Made by a program: the position numbers and the translations under genes. From Viridibacterium sp035456105 (lineage in GTDB: Bacteria; Pseudomonadota; Gammaproteobacteria; Burkholderiales; Rhodocyclaceae): DNA of 64,000 nt. Under the pieces are notes generated by a model. The model had not been told where the DNA came from, made no database searches, and saw only the letters and a list, made by a program, of their open reading frames with translations. Positions within the stretch are counted from its first letter, which is position 1. Each line of letters opens with the position of its first letter. The stretch spans positions 116,230-180,229 of the forward strand of contig DATIDV010000051.1 of assembly GCA_035456105.1 (NCBI GenBank), written 5' to 3'. This document shows positions 9,001-17,826 of the stretch, piece after piece.

Positions 9001-9758
9001 TAGTTCTCAAGCTGCAGCATCGCGCCAACGCCTACGAAACGCGGCTGGCGCTGGGGCAACGCGAAAGCCTCGCGCCATGGACTTCGCTGGCGTTTGCGCA
9101 GACGCTTTACGCGCGCGGCCCCGCCAACCTCGCGCTGCGTGTGGACTGGCGTCAGCCGGCCGACGAGAGCCCGGCGCTGCGCGCCATGGGGTGGCGCAAT
9201 GCACTGCGGCTGGAAGGCGGCTATCGCTTGTCGCAGGATGATCAGGTGGGCTTGACCGCCACGCAGGCAAGCTACGATGCCCAGAATGGGCTTTCGCTCG
9301 GCAGCGGGCAGCGCGCCGAGCTAAGTCTCGTGCATAGCCTGCATCGCGAAACGCGCGAGGCAAATCTCGAAGTGTTCTGGAACTTCAACCACTTCAGCTC
9401 GAAGGCGCCCTTCGACGAATCGCCTCAGCTCGATGAGGTGGCCGGGCACCTGCCGGGCGATGGCAGCGCGAGTGAACGCGTCGCTACGCTGATACCACAA
9501 AGCTACAACTTCTATGGCCTGCGCCTGAGCACGGAGATGGCGCGGCAGACCACCTACACGCGCGCCTTCCGGCCGTTCGGTACGGTTGCCTATACCTACA
9601 ACACGCAGCTAGGCACGGGCTATTCATTCGGTTTCGGTTTGGCGGGCAGTGTTCTGGGCAACGACCATCTGGCTGCAGGTATCTATTCGGAAAAAGGCGG
9701 CAGCCATGGCGTATCGAACAGCACGACCTATGGGCTGCACTACTGGCTGGCTTTCTAA
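6036..9758 (+). CDS. pelB: PelB: outer-membrane export porin with TPR scaffold
   Basis: Exports the Pel polymer across the outer membrane. An N-terminal membrane anchor lies at about residues 20-40 (V-P-P-I-A-L-A-G-F-T-A-L-V-G-M-A-L-V-V). It is followed by roughly 800 residues of helical TPR-like repeats (many L-A and A-L-R-L patterns) and a C-terminal beta-barrel of about 300 residues ending in aromatic F, as outer-membrane proteins do. The length of 1240 aa matches the large size of this family. The ATG at 6036 lies inside the end of pelA, with no strong ribosome site, so coupling to pelA is likely. The TPR part is known in this family to contact PelA. Confidence 0.94.
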   Translation: MLRQRSTLAVAAAKRPRLVPPIALAGFTALVGMALVVMYPYRVIVETVLREQHGDELTLAYLHNLLRTNSNNPELIFRLAEQQLSANDLAGMRQSLGKILNMPDEADRITARMLLWRASELEWLRSPPASTQRAALQRSLLAELEALSRMHVNEQTRVQIAERALDFNELALAIRLYRSLKTHDGKFNDEWFAGRARQLIGEHEYEAALQLYLIARERATTLEARRSLFFRAVQVPLSRNQSGAALALAEEQLKDLSDDVDSLMFMVKLARSANQPDVAARYARLMLRLTLLERWRRLALDEAFAARWRLVADAPSPAGGPPQRPFDEGVYALGYDAFVAARQLDDAYRVATSAVRQAPQSADWRLRLARVAEWSGRPQEALTHWRWLLEHPVTNSVQDEAAQALLRLAPGLFDDSALLLAQTYALARQPDDLQLRRLIDTYERLGQPDEAIRAAQNFVKAHPQAAPMQMLADLAERAARMDLAINTLRQMNARFGVTRERAIKLASLYVGQGRIGDAHTALSAVRDKVAADDTLFWRSYGALAELQQDDDQARTAYAQVIDFGKADVKDFNALIDLLAEADPVQAAALSARAARKFDSWPHLIRALDLYTQAGHAADVERLLASLDARWLALGENDAYFLSLRATHFRSRGRTVAALADYERWLALNPGDSASREGLLWLLVDSHNSVALRTMLAAHETDWAAETSLHDVLAAAWVTLSAPHVALERYLSPRLDSHRHDFLWLMNYADVLEQDQQTDTAWRLRRALMRQRPAADTTALTEQALREARVRLALAQTPGDPALAALRELLRQDRAAQAKPGAVSDELALAWLLSQGEPAAARSYLWSRYARHLAQPGWATLATALAEDDWTSVDALLSRRDIAPSRYDSVSAANMLGKPGEAATQAFDSQTLQRDDEALQLQLTEVLLEQAPRVSVEADRRDLGQWLENEQRVGVAAQLTPHLRAALDLGRVARQVDASQMIAAPNEQSVVLKLQHRANAYETRLALGQRESLAPWTSLAFAQTLYARGPANLALRVDWRQPADESPALRAMGWRNALRLEGGYRLSQDDQVGLTATQASYDAQNGLSLGSGQRAELSLVHSLHRETREANLEVFWNFNHFSSKAPFDESPQLDEVAGHLPGDGSASERVATLIPQSYNFYGLRLSTEMARQTTYTRAFRPFGTVAYTYNTQLGTGYSFGFGLAGSVLGNDHLAAGIYSEKGGSHGVSNSTTYGLHYWLAF

Positions 9759-9800
9759 GGCTGCGCGGGGTAAAACGACCGCGTGGGATCCGGTTTCAAC

Positions 9801-10388
9801 ATGACAAACAGGTGCGCGATGTTTACATACTGGAAACGACAGGAAATCCAAACGAGAATCAGCGCCATCATCAGCGCCATCATCGCGCTGCTGGGGGTGG
9901 CGCTGCTCCCCGCCTGCAGCACGATAGACAGCGCCGCGCCGGTCGCCTTCGACCGTCAGGCGCGGTGGGCCCTGCTCCCTTTCGTCAACACGACGGATAC
10001 ACCCCTGGCTGGTCAGCGCGCCGAGGCTGTAGCACTTGGTCTGGCGCAGAGCATGGGCTTGCGCGACATCCAGCACTACCCGCAAAGCATGCAGGACGAC
10101 AGCATCTTCGAAGCCGGCACTGGCCGCACGCAGGGTCAGGCACTGAGCTGGGCGCGTGAACAACAGGCACGCTACGCGCTGACCGGCACGGTGCAGGAAT
10201 GGCGCTACAAGGTCGGCGTCGACGGCGAGCCGGCCGTAGGCGTCACCCTGCAGGTGCTCGACCTGTCAGATGGCCGTGTCATATGGTCAGCGGTCGGCGC
10301 ACGCTCCGGCTGGAGCCGGGAGTCGCTGGCTGCAGTGGGCCAGAAGCTCATGAAAGAGATGCTTACGCCCGGGTTCAAGGCGCCGTGA
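9801..10388 (+). CDS. pelC: PelC: periplasmic lipoprotein of the Pel exporter
   Basis: Lipoprotein that forms a ring guiding Pel towards the PelB channel. The hydrophobic helix S-A-I-I-S-A-I-I-A-L-L is followed by the lipobox L-P-A-C, with Cys at residue 39 from the ATG at 9801. An in-frame GTG at 9783 and ATG at 9819 are alternative starts; the exact start is uncertain because the ribosome site is weak. The mature domain resembles the TolB-like fold of PelC (W-A-L-L-P-F-V-N-T-T, then Y-A-L-T-G-T-V and V-T-L-Q-V-L-D-L). It sits between pelB and pelD in the standard operon order. Confidence 0.9.
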   Translation: MTNRCAMFTYWKRQEIQTRISAIISAIIALLGVALLPACSTIDSAAPVAFDRQARWALLPFVNTTDTPLAGQRAEAVALGLAQSMGLRDIQHYPQSMQDDSIFEAGTGRTQGQALSWAREQQARYALTGTVQEWRYKVGVDGEPAVGVTLQVLDLSDGRVIWSAVGARSGWSRESLAAVGQKLMKEMLTPGFKAP

Positions 10389-10434
10389 ACAAGATGCCGT
10401 GCTTCGATGAAATCCAGGTGATGAATCCCGGTCC

Positions 10435-11799
10435 ATGAAGTTCAAGCTCACGCGCTTCATCGCACCGGTCGGCAAGCCCGCTATGGCGCTCATCGAGACG
10501 CTGCTGCTGCCGGCCTTCATGGTCGCGCTCGGCCTGTGGTTGAATCCAGTTGATCCCATGTTCACGCGTTCGTCCTTTCCGTGGGCCTGGCTGGGGCCCC
10601 TCGTGCTGGCCCTGCGCTACGGACCGATCGAAGGGCTGGGGGGCGGGCTCGTGTTGTTTCTGGCCTGGTTCGGGCTGGAGGGGATCACGCATGCAAACCG
10701 TCACGTACCAGACGTCTATTTTCTTGGCGGCCTGATCATGGTGATGCTGGCCGGCGAATTTTCGTCCATCTGGCGTGCTCGCGTGCGCCGGGCCGAGGCG
10801 ACGCAAGACTATCTGGAACGCCGCCTCGACAATCTGACGCGCACGCATTATCTGCTTCACCTGTCGCACGAACGTCTGGAGCAAGATCTGCTGTCGCGCC
10901 CGATATCGCTGCGCGATGCATTGACCAGCCTGCGTGAGCTGGTGGCCGACATCGACCCGCACAGCAAGGCCTTGCCCGCTGCCGAGCGCCTGCTCAAGCT
11001 CTCTGCACAGCTCTGTCAGGTCGAGCGCGCCGCGCTCGTCCCCTTCACGGACGACACGCCGGAAGACGCTGCAGCAGTCTTCCTCGGTGCGCCATTCGCG
11101 TTGCACTGGAACGATCCTCTGCCCAGCCGCGCAGTCTCGGACTATCTGCTCACGCATATCGCCAGTGCAGACGTCGAGCAGCGCAGCGACAGTCGCTACC
11201 TCGTCGCCGCACCGGTGGTGGAGCCATCGGGCCGCTTGCGCGCCATCCTGCTTATCGAAGCGATGCCTTTCTTTGCATTGCAGGAGGAGACGCTGCAAAC
11301 GCTCAACCTGATGCTCGGCTATTACGCCGACAGCCTCGCCGCCGCGCCACTTGTCACGCAGATACGGCAGCCATGGCCAAGCTGCCCTTCGCCCTTTGCG
11401 CTGGAGTTGCAGCGCCTCACGCGCCTTGAACGCGAGTCCAGCGTACCCAGCGCATTGATCGCCCTGCAATTCGTGGCGGGCAAATCGGCTGCTGATCTGC
11501 CAGACCTCATCCTGCGTCAGCGGCGTTTGCTCGACGTGGTCTGGATGATTGGCGATGACGAACACCAACCGAGGGCCCTGCTGGTCATCCTGCCGCTGGC
11601 GCGCGAAGCCGCCGTCGCCGGCTACCTTGCGCGCCTGGCAGTGTGGCTGGAGAACCAGTACGAAAAGGATATGGAAGGCGTCGGCATGCGCAATCGCGTA
11701 TGGCATATCGGCGATGAGGAGCCGCTGACGCTACTCGGCAACATACTGGAGAGCTGCCATGTCGCAGAGCAAGCTCGCGCTGTACGCCCTGCTGCTTGA
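10435..11799 (+). CDS. pelD: PelD: c-di-GMP receptor of the Pel synthase
   Basis: Inner-membrane protein that activates Pel synthesis after binding c-di-GMP. Four hydrophobic segments occupy the first ~115 residues. A GAF-like domain (about 150-300) and a degenerate GGDEF domain follow, with no GGDEF active-site signature. The inhibitory-site-type motif R364-L-L-D367 is visible, at almost the same residue numbers as the RxxD of the Pseudomonas protein (R367-D370). This supports retained c-di-GMP binding. Its 3' end overlaps pelE by 41 bases. Together with the PilZ gene and the GEMM-type riboswitch further along, it is one of three c-di-GMP effectors in this window. Confidence 0.94.
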   Translation: MKFKLTRFIAPVGKPAMALIETLLLPAFMVALGLWLNPVDPMFTRSSFPWAWLGPLVLALRYGPIEGLGGGLVLFLAWFGLEGITHANRHVPDVYFLGGLIMVMLAGEFSSIWRARVRRAEATQDYLERRLDNLTRTHYLLHLSHERLEQDLLSRPISLRDALTSLRELVADIDPHSKALPAAERLLKLSAQLCQVERAALVPFTDDTPEDAAAVFLGAPFALHWNDPLPSRAVSDYLLTHIASADVEQRSDSRYLVAAPVVEPSGRLRAILLIEAMPFFALQEETLQTLNLMLGYYADSLAAAPLVTQIRQPWPSCPSPFALELQRLTRLERESSVPSALIALQFVAGKSAADLPDLILRQRRLLDVVWMIGDDEHQPRALLVILPLAREAAVAGYLARLAVWLENQYEKDMEGVGMRNRVWHIGDEEPLTLLGNILESCHVAEQARAVRPAA

Positions 11800-12760
11800 G
11801 TTGTCGGCCTTGCTGCAACTGGTCATGACGCACAGCACGTCCGACCTGGTCTTCGCCAGTTTCATGGCGACTCATGCCATCGCCAGCGCAGCCGTCGCTT
11901 CGCTGGCCCTGCTCTTGCTGCCATCGCACCTGACACGTTCAGCGCAGGTCGATTGGCTGTTCTTCTTCAGCATGGTCCTGTGTGTTCCTTTGCTTGGATT
12001 CTGCGGAGTGATGATCGGCTTGCTCGTTGCGCCGCTGCTGCCCCGACCCAACCGCGAGGCCGCGCTTCATACCCTGGGCCTGCCTGAGCTTGATCCGCAT
12101 GAAAATCACGATCCGGCGCGTTTTCGCCAAGCCGGTCTGCGCCACTTTCTGCGCAACACGCGGGCCCCGATTGATCTGCGCCTCAAAGCACTAATCACCC
12201 TGCAGCACGCGCCCGTGCAATTTGCCAGCCCGGTCCTGCACGACATGCTCGCCGACGCTTCCGAGGACCTGCGCCTCCTTGCCTACGGCATGCTCGAATC
12301 ACGCGAGAAACAGCTCAACGCCGATATCCGCGAAGCCCGCTTGGCCAGACAGGCGGCCCCCGACGTGGCAACGCGTCGCGCGGCCGAACGCCAGCTCGCC
12401 ACGCTCTACTGGGAACTGATCTATCAGGGACTCGTGCACGGCGATCTTCGCCGCCACGCGGCCGAAGAGTCCCTGCGCTTTCTTGAACAGGCCTTGCAAG
12501 ACGAGCAAGGTGCTGACGCCGGCCCGCATCTGTTGCGCGGGCGGTTGCTGCAGGAGCTTGGGCGCAATGAAGAGGCCGAGGGTGCCTATCGGCAAAGTGT
12601 CGAACACGGTCTGCCGGCACCGCGCGTGCTGCCTTATCTGGCCGAACTCGCGTTTGCCCGACGCGACTTCGCCGAAGTGATGCGCTTGCTCGGCGAGTTA
12701 CGTGCCTATCCCGATCAACCGCGCCTGCAACCGGTGCTACGCCTGTGGGGGCTGACGTGA
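11759..12760 (+). CDS. pelE: PelE: inner-membrane Pel synthase component
   Basis: Membrane protein of the PelDEFG synthase complex. Two or three hydrophobic segments fill the first ~95 residues (L-A-L-Y-A-L-L-L-E-L-S-A-L-L, and a V-L-C-V-P-L-L-G-F-C-G-V-M-I-G-L-L stretch). The rest is a soluble helical TPR-like domain (E-L-I-Y-Q-G-L-V-H-G-D-L and repeated L-L-R-G-R-L-L-Q-E-L). The start codon lies 41 bases inside pelD, and the stop codon shares GTGA with the chosen pelF start. The length of 333 aa fits the family. Confidence 0.9.
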   Translation: MSQSKLALYALLLELSALLQLVMTHSTSDLVFASFMATHAIASAAVASLALLLLPSHLTRSAQVDWLFFFSMVLCVPLLGFCGVMIGLLVAPLLPRPNREAALHTLGLPELDPHENHDPARFRQAGLRHFLRNTRAPIDLRLKALITLQHAPVQFASPVLHDMLADASEDLRLLAYGMLESREKQLNADIREARLARQAAPDVATRRAAERQLATLYWELIYQGLVHGDLRRHAAEESLRFLEQALQDEQGADAGPHLLRGRLLQELGRNEEAEGAYRQSVEHGLPAPRVLPYLAELAFARRDFAEVMRLLGELRAYPDQPRLQPVLRLWGLT

Positions 12761-14379
12761 AAGGCGAAGAGGATTTCCCCAAGGCCACCGAGGCCGATGT
12801 CGCCTTGCTGCTCGAAGGTACATTTCCGTATGTATCGGGCGGCGTCTCGAGCTGGGTGAACCAGATCATCCGCGCTTTTCCCGAGATCCGCTTCGCCCTG
12901 GTATTTCTCGGCAGCCGGCGCGAGGATTACGGCAAGCCGAAATACGCCCTGCCCGACAATGTCGTGCATCTGGAGACGCATTTCCTGCACGACAGTCTGG
13001 GAAGCCGCGCTGCCGACATCGTCGCGAGCAAGGGCGATCCGCTCGCCTTTGCCCGTGTGGTGGCCCTGCACGAAATCTTTCACCAGAATGGGCGAACTGA
13101 CCTCGCCGCATCCGACACACTCGCTGCCGAGCTGATGCTGGGCAACGACGTGCTCGCCGAATCAGACTTCCTGCACTCGGAGGAGGCTTGGGGCTTCATT
13201 ACTGCCAGCTACCGGCGTTTCTGCGCAGACCCCAGCTTCGTCGATTACTTCTGGACCGTGCGCATCATGCATCAGCCGCTATGGACTTTGGCGCGCGTGG
13301 CGAAGGAGCTTATCCCTGTGCGCGCACTGCATTCGGTGTCGACGGGCTACGCGGGATTTCTCGGCTCGCTGCTCGCGCGCTCGCGCGGCTTGCCACTGAT
13401 TCTCTCCGAGCACGGCATCTATACGAAGGAACGCAAGATCGACCTCTACCAGAGCGAGTGGATCAGCGACAACCGCAACATATTCCAACGGGATGCGTCC
13501 GAGCTGTCGCACTTCCGCACGATGTGGATCCACTTCTTCGAATGGCTGGGACGCATGTGTTACGCCTCGGCCGACCCGATCATTGCTCTCTATGAAACCA
13601 ACCGCTTGCGACAGATCAGCGACGGTGCCCTGCCCGAGCGCACCAGCAACATCCCCAATGGCGTCGCCATTGCACGACTGACGCCGCTGCGCGAAAAACG
13701 CAGCGAGGCTATTCCCAAGGTGCTGTGCCTGATCGGCCGTGTCGTCCCGATCAAGGACATCAAAACCTTCATTCGCGCCATGCGCATCCTCGTCAATCGC
13801 GATCCCGAAGCAGAAGGCTGGATCGCCGGACCGCAGGACGAAGACCCGGACTACGCACGCGAGTGCAACGACCTGGTCGACAGCCTCGGGCTCACGGACA
13901 AGGTGAAATTCCTCGGCTTCCAGAAGATTGACGACCTGATGCCACGCATCGGCCTCGTCGTGCTCAGCTCGATCTCCGAAGCGCTGCCGCTGGTGATTCT
14001 TGAAGGCTACGCGGCGGGCGTTCCGACGCTCGCCACCGATGTCGGCTCCTGCCGCCAGCTCGTCTACGGCCTCGATGCAGAGGACCAGGCATTGGGCGCC
14101 AGCGGCCGCGTCGTCGGCATCGCCAATCCACAGGCACTTGCCGAAGCAGCCATTGATCTGCTGCAGCCGGATAACTGGCACGCCGCACAGGCTGCTGGTA
14201 TCGCCCGGGTCGAGAAATACTATGCCGATCACATGATGTTCGATCGCTATCGCGAAATCTACGAGACGGCACTGCAGCGGAGTAGTCAGTCCGCCACACC
14301 GGACTCGCCCGGACAGCCGATGCGCTGCCCGATCCACGGGCATGCCCCCACCGGGAAAGGCGACGCATGGCCGGCATAG
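12757..14379 (+). CDS. pelF: PelF: cytoplasmic Pel glycosyltransferase (GT4)
   Basis: UDP-sugar-dependent glycosyltransferase that polymerises Pel inside the cell. Near the start is L-L-E-G-T-F-P-Y-V-S-G-G-V-S-S-W-V-N, the conserved acceptor-side loop. The donor domain has C-L-I-G-R-V-V-P-I-K-D-I-K and the E-x7-E motif in S-S-I-S-E-A-L-P-L-V-I-L-E-G-Y. The GTG at 12757 is preferred because it forms a GTGA overlap with the pelE stop and has G-rich ribosome-site sequence 6-10 bases upstream; an in-frame GTG at 12745 is possible. A C-terminal tail of about 25 residues beyond the GT core overlaps pelG by 13 bases. Confidence 0.94.
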   Translation: MKGEEDFPKATEADVALLLEGTFPYVSGGVSSWVNQIIRAFPEIRFALVFLGSRREDYGKPKYALPDNVVHLETHFLHDSLGSRAADIVASKGDPLAFARVVALHEIFHQNGRTDLAASDTLAAELMLGNDVLAESDFLHSEEAWGFITASYRRFCADPSFVDYFWTVRIMHQPLWTLARVAKELIPVRALHSVSTGYAGFLGSLLARSRGLPLILSEHGIYTKERKIDLYQSEWISDNRNIFQRDASELSHFRTMWIHFFEWLGRMCYASADPIIALYETNRLRQISDGALPERTSNIPNGVAIARLTPLREKRSEAIPKVLCLIGRVVPIKDIKTFIRAMRILVNRDPEAEGWIAGPQDEDPDYARECNDLVDSLGLTDKVKFLGFQKIDDLMPRIGLVVLSSISEALPLVILEGYAAGVPTLATDVGSCRQLVYGLDAEDQALGASGRVVGIANPQALAEAAIDLLQPDNWHAAQAAGIARVEKYYADHMMFDRYREIYETALQRSSQSATPDSPGQPMRCPIHGHAPTGKGDAWPA

Positions 14380-15737
14380 GCTTCGAGCTACGCAATCTGC
14401 TGCGCAGGGACTCGCTGCTGGGCCTGCTGCAGGCCTACAGCTATGCCGCAATCATAGGCTCCGGGCCGTGGGTGCTTTCCATTGTCGGCATCCTCTTCGT
14501 TGGTCTGCTGTCGCACGCGGTCATCGTGCCGAACTTTCTGGTCACGCAATTCCAGGTGTCCGTGACCTATCTCATTGCCGGCTCATTGATTCTTACCGGC
14601 CCGCTGCAACTGGCCTTCACGCGCTTCATTTCCGATCGACTGTTCGAGAAGCGCACGGATCTCGTGCTCTCCAATCTCAACGGCATCCTGCTATTCACCG
14701 TCGCCATCGCGGGCGCTCTGGGCGTGCTGTGCGGACTGACGCTTTTCTCCGGCCTGGGCGTCTTGTACCGCATCCTGATGCTGGGCGGTTTCACACTGCT
14801 CTGCTGCGTGTGGATCGCCACCATATTGCTCTCCGGCCTCAAGCGCTATGGCGCCATCGTCGCGCTGTATGGCGCGGGTTATGGCATCGTCGTTTCGGCG
14901 GCCCTGCTGGCGCGCCCGTGGGGGCTGGAAGGCCTGCTTGGCGGTTTTGTGCTCGGTCAGTTCGTGCTCTTCGTCGGCATGTGGCTGCTGGTCGCCCGCC
15001 ACTTCCGCTCGCCACGACTCCTGTCTTTCGAATTCGCACTCAAGGAGTACCGCTACCCCTCACTGATGTTGATCGGGTTGCTGTACAACCTCGGTGTATG
15101 GGCCGACAAGATCATGTTCTGGCTGTACCCGGATACCGCGACTGCAGTCATCGGCCCGCTGCGCGCTTCAGTGATCTACGATCTGCCGGTGTTCATGGCC
15201 TACCTGTTCATCATTCCGGGAATGGCCGTGTTTCTGGTGCGCATCGAAACGGATTTCGTCGAGTTTTACGACCGCTTCTACAATGCAGTGCGCTCCGGTG
15301 GCTCGCTCACCTACATCGAAACGATGCGCGACGAGATGCTCTACGCAATCCGCCAGGGGTTGATGGAAATCGGCAAGATCCAGACGCTGGCGCTGCTGAT
15401 CGCCCTTATCGCCGGGCCAGCCGCCCTGCAGGCGCTGGGCATCTCACCGCTGTACCAGCCGCTGTTCAATATCCAGACGCTCGGCGCGAGCCTGCAGGTG
15501 GGACTGCTGGCCCTGCTCAATGTCTTCTTCTACCTCGACCAACGCCGCATCGTGCTGCAGGTTTCCGTGCTGTTTGCACTGGGCAACATTGCCTTTACGG
15601 CCTTGACCCTGCACCTGGGTGCCGCCTGGTACGGCTACGGCTACTGCGTGGCCACACTGCTCGCACTGGTGGTCGGCCTGTATCAGCTTGATCGCAAGCT
15701 GGATCACCTCGAATACGAAACCTTCATGCTGCAGTAA
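14367..15737 (+). CDS. pelG: PelG: polytopic inner-membrane Pel transporter
   Basis: Flippase-like membrane protein that passes the growing Pel chain across the inner membrane. It begins M-A-G-I-G-F-E-L-R-N-L-L, a hallmark of PelG, and shows about twelve hydrophobic segments over 456 aa, as in the MATE/Wzx-like fold. The ATG at 14367 overlaps the pelF stop by 13 bases. It is the last pel gene; the flagellar gene ending at 15840 faces it. The 100 bases between them contain no obvious terminator hairpin. Confidence 0.95.
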   Translation: MAGIGFELRNLLRRDSLLGLLQAYSYAAIIGSGPWVLSIVGILFVGLLSHAVIVPNFLVTQFQVSVTYLIAGSLILTGPLQLAFTRFISDRLFEKRTDLVLSNLNGILLFTVAIAGALGVLCGLTLFSGLGVLYRILMLGGFTLLCCVWIATILLSGLKRYGAIVALYGAGYGIVVSAALLARPWGLEGLLGGFVLGQFVLFVGMWLLVARHFRSPRLLSFEFALKEYRYPSLMLIGLLYNLGVWADKIMFWLYPDTATAVIGPLRASVIYDLPVFMAYLFIIPGMAVFLVRIETDFVEFYDRFYNAVRSGGSLTYIETMRDEMLYAIRQGLMEIGKIQTLALLIALIAGPAALQALGISPLYQPLFNIQTLGASLQVGLLALLNVFFYLDQRRIVLQVSVLFALGNIAFTALTLHLGAAWYGYGYCVATLLALVVGLYQLDRKLDHLEYETFMLQ

Positions 15738-15839
15738 TGGGAAAAGGCACGGGCGGATCGAACACCCGGCTCAGTCGTACTTCGGCACTGCGTGTTGAAC
15801 TCCAGGGCTGACTGACCCGGATTGCCAGGTGTCGGCTGC

Positions 15840-16871
15840 TCAGGCCAGATTCAGCAGGGACTGCACGCGCTCGCGGCTAAGCCCGGCAGTCGCTGGCGCC
15901 ACCTCTCGCAAGGCGGCGAAGCTGGCGCTCCCGACGAGGTCGCGGAAACCGTCAGCGAATTCCTGAGCCTGCTGCGCATTCACCTGATCGCTCGCCGCGG
16001 ACGTGCCGCCTGCCAAGGCCTGCAGACGTTCACCGGCGTTGCGCGCCGCGGCCTCCAGGCGGCTGCTGAGCTGCACGATCTCGTGCAGGCTGCGCCGCAG
16101 GGCAAATGGGTCGTCCATGCGCCAGCTCTGCGGCTGCACGGACTCGGGCGTCGCTTCCGTACGCACACGATTGAACTGGCCAGTCGGGAAGAGGCGTCCG
16201 CCGCCCTTGATCTGCAGGCTATCGCGTAGCGCGGGCCAGTCCGTTTCGGCGCCGTGGAACTGCAACTCACCCTGCGGATCGAGTTCAGCACGCACGCCTA
16301 GCGGCGCCAGTACCTGATCCAGTCGTTTCGCGGTTCTCTCCAGTGGCAGGCCGGGCTCTAGGGTGACGGGGTACGACTGCCGCCCCAGCACCGTGAATTG
16401 CAATTGCTCGCGCTCCGCCACGCCCAGGCTCTGCGCGTCCAGACCGCGAATGTTGAAGCGCTGCTGCGCCTGGCCGGCATCGACCACGCGCAGTTGCGCA
16501 TCGAGGCCACCGCCGGTGGCTTGTGGCCGGGTCTGCCACAGCGCGCTGAACTGGCGCAGAGGCGCTTGCAGGGCTTCATCGGAGAGCATGCGGCCCGCGA
16601 CCGCATCGCTGAGGGGTCTTTTCAGCGCGCCCAGGCTGGCCTGTGCCGCGTCGATGAAGGCCAGGGTGCGCTGGGCCGCAGTGGCATTCTGGTTGCGTTG
16701 CGCATCCAGGCTACGCAGGCCGCCGCGCACTGGCGCGGTCACCTGCTCCCGCTTGGCGAGAGGCGCCGTCGAGCGCGTAGCGGCACTGTCGACGGTGGCG
16801 ACGCCCTGCCCCCGACCGGGGTTGGCGGGACGCGTCTGGAGAGCGTTGATCTGCATGCCGGACATGCTCAC
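15840..16871 (-). CDS. Unknown protein translationally coupled to flgL
   Basis: Not a recognised family. The GTG start at 16871 overlaps the flgL stop as GTGA, so it is very likely co-translated with flgL. The first ~60 residues are polar and probably disordered. The middle (about 125-235) has a pattern like the flagellin/hook IN motif found in FliD and flagellins: R-F-N-I-R-G-L-D, then V-T-L-E-P-G-L-P-L, L-G-V-R-A-E-L, and a final D-S-L-Q-I-K-G-G-G-R. The C-terminal third is helical and Ala/Gln-rich. There is no signal peptide or membrane segment. By position it may be a hook-filament junction or secreted axial accessory protein; this is inference. Confidence 0.7.
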   Translation of the reverse strand: MSMSGMQINALQTRPANPGRGQGVATVDSAATRSTAPLAKREQVTAPVRGGLRSLDAQRNQNATAAQRTLAFIDAAQASLGALKRPLSDAVAGRMLSDEALQAPLRQFSALWQTRPQATGGGLDAQLRVVDAGQAQQRFNIRGLDAQSLGVAEREQLQFTVLGRQSYPVTLEPGLPLERTAKRLDQVLAPLGVRAELDPQGELQFHGAETDWPALRDSLQIKGGGRLFPTGQFNRVRTEATPESVQPQSWRMDDPFALRRSLHEIVQLSSRLEAAARNAGERLQALAGGTSAASDQVNAQQAQEFADGFRDLVGSASFAALREVAPATAGLSRERVQSLLNLA

Positions 16872-17779
16872 AGGATATCGAACAGGGACAGCTTGCTGAC
16901 CTGTGCGTAGGCCTTCTGCGTCGCCTGCAAGGCGGTGGTGTAGCCGTTGAGCTTGACGGCGGCATCGCCGTAGTCAAGCTGCCCGAGGTCGATCAGTGCC
17001 TGCTTGTTCGACAGGCTGACGTTGGCGTGATTGCTGTCCATGGCGTCGAGAATATTCTGCAAGCCGCCGATGCTGGCGACCTTGCTGCTGAGGCTGCCCA
17101 TGGTGACGTCGATGCCCTGCAAGGTTGCCGTCAGCTGGGGACGTGTCACCGGATCGTTGACGTCCACGCCCGGAGTCTGCAACGCGCTCACAGTGCCTTC
17201 CAGCAGATTGAGCATGTTGGCCACCTCTTCCACGGTCACATTAGCGCTCTGCGTCACGCCATTTCCGACCACCACGTTCTGTTTGCCAATGTTGCCGGTG
17301 AAGCTGTAGCGCGAGCCCACGGGTGCCATTGCGTCGTAGGTGACGGCGGGACTGCCGGTAACGGTGCCCGAGAAGACATAGCGCCCCTCCTGATCCTTGC
17401 TGTTGGCGCTGTAGAACAGGCTCTCGGCCAGCGCGGTAAGCGAGGTGGACATGGCGGCCACGTCTTCCGACGTGTTCGCGCCATCCAGCGCCCACACCAT
17501 GAGGTCGCGCGCTTCCAGCAAATCATTGTTCATGCCCGTGAGGCTGCTCTCGTTCTGCTGCAGACGCACTTTCAGGGCACCGATGTTGTCGCGGTACTGC
17601 GTCAGCGCCGCTTCCTCGCGCGTGAGGCGCGACACGCGTACATGAGTCACCGGATCATCCGAGGGGACCAGCAGCTTCTGGCCGTTGGACATCTTCTGGA
17701 TGATCTCCTCCAGCCGGGATGAGGCCGACTGCATCGTAGAGTTCATGGTGCGGTGATATTGGGTGCTGGAGATGCGCAT
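16868..17779 (-). CDS. flgL: FlgL: flagellar hook-filament junction protein (HAP3)
   Basis: Extracellular junction protein between hook and filament, related to flagellin. The N terminus M-R-I-S-S-T-Q-Y-H-R-T-M-N and the following Q-K-M-S-N-G-Q-K-L-L-V-P-S-D-D-P match the family's conserved coiled-coil region. The C terminus has the matching heptad pattern and ends K-L-S-L-F-D-I-L. The length of 303 aa is typical. The ATG at 17779 fits the universal start. A PilZ gene lies directly upstream and the unknown coupled gene overlaps downstream. Confidence 0.93.
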   Translation of the reverse strand: MRISSTQYHRTMNSTMQSASSRLEEIIQKMSNGQKLLVPSDDPVTHVRVSRLTREEAALTQYRDNIGALKVRLQQNESSLTGMNNDLLEARDLMVWALDGANTSEDVAAMSTSLTALAESLFYSANSKDQEGRYVFSGTVTGSPAVTYDAMAPVGSRYSFTGNIGKQNVVVGNGVTQSANVTVEEVANMLNLLEGTVSALQTPGVDVNDPVTRPQLTATLQGIDVTMGSLSSKVASIGGLQNILDAMDSNHANVSLSNKQALIDLGQLDYGDAAVKLNGYTTALQATQKAYAQVSKLSLFDIL

Positions 17780-17826
17780 GATCTTGGTTCCGGGTCTGTG
17801 CGGTACAGGAGCAGATACAGGTACGT

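Noticed and set aside
10375..11706. 443-codon minus-strand open frame
   Set aside because: Shadow of pelD; the composition is Gln/Arg/His-rich with no domain pattern.
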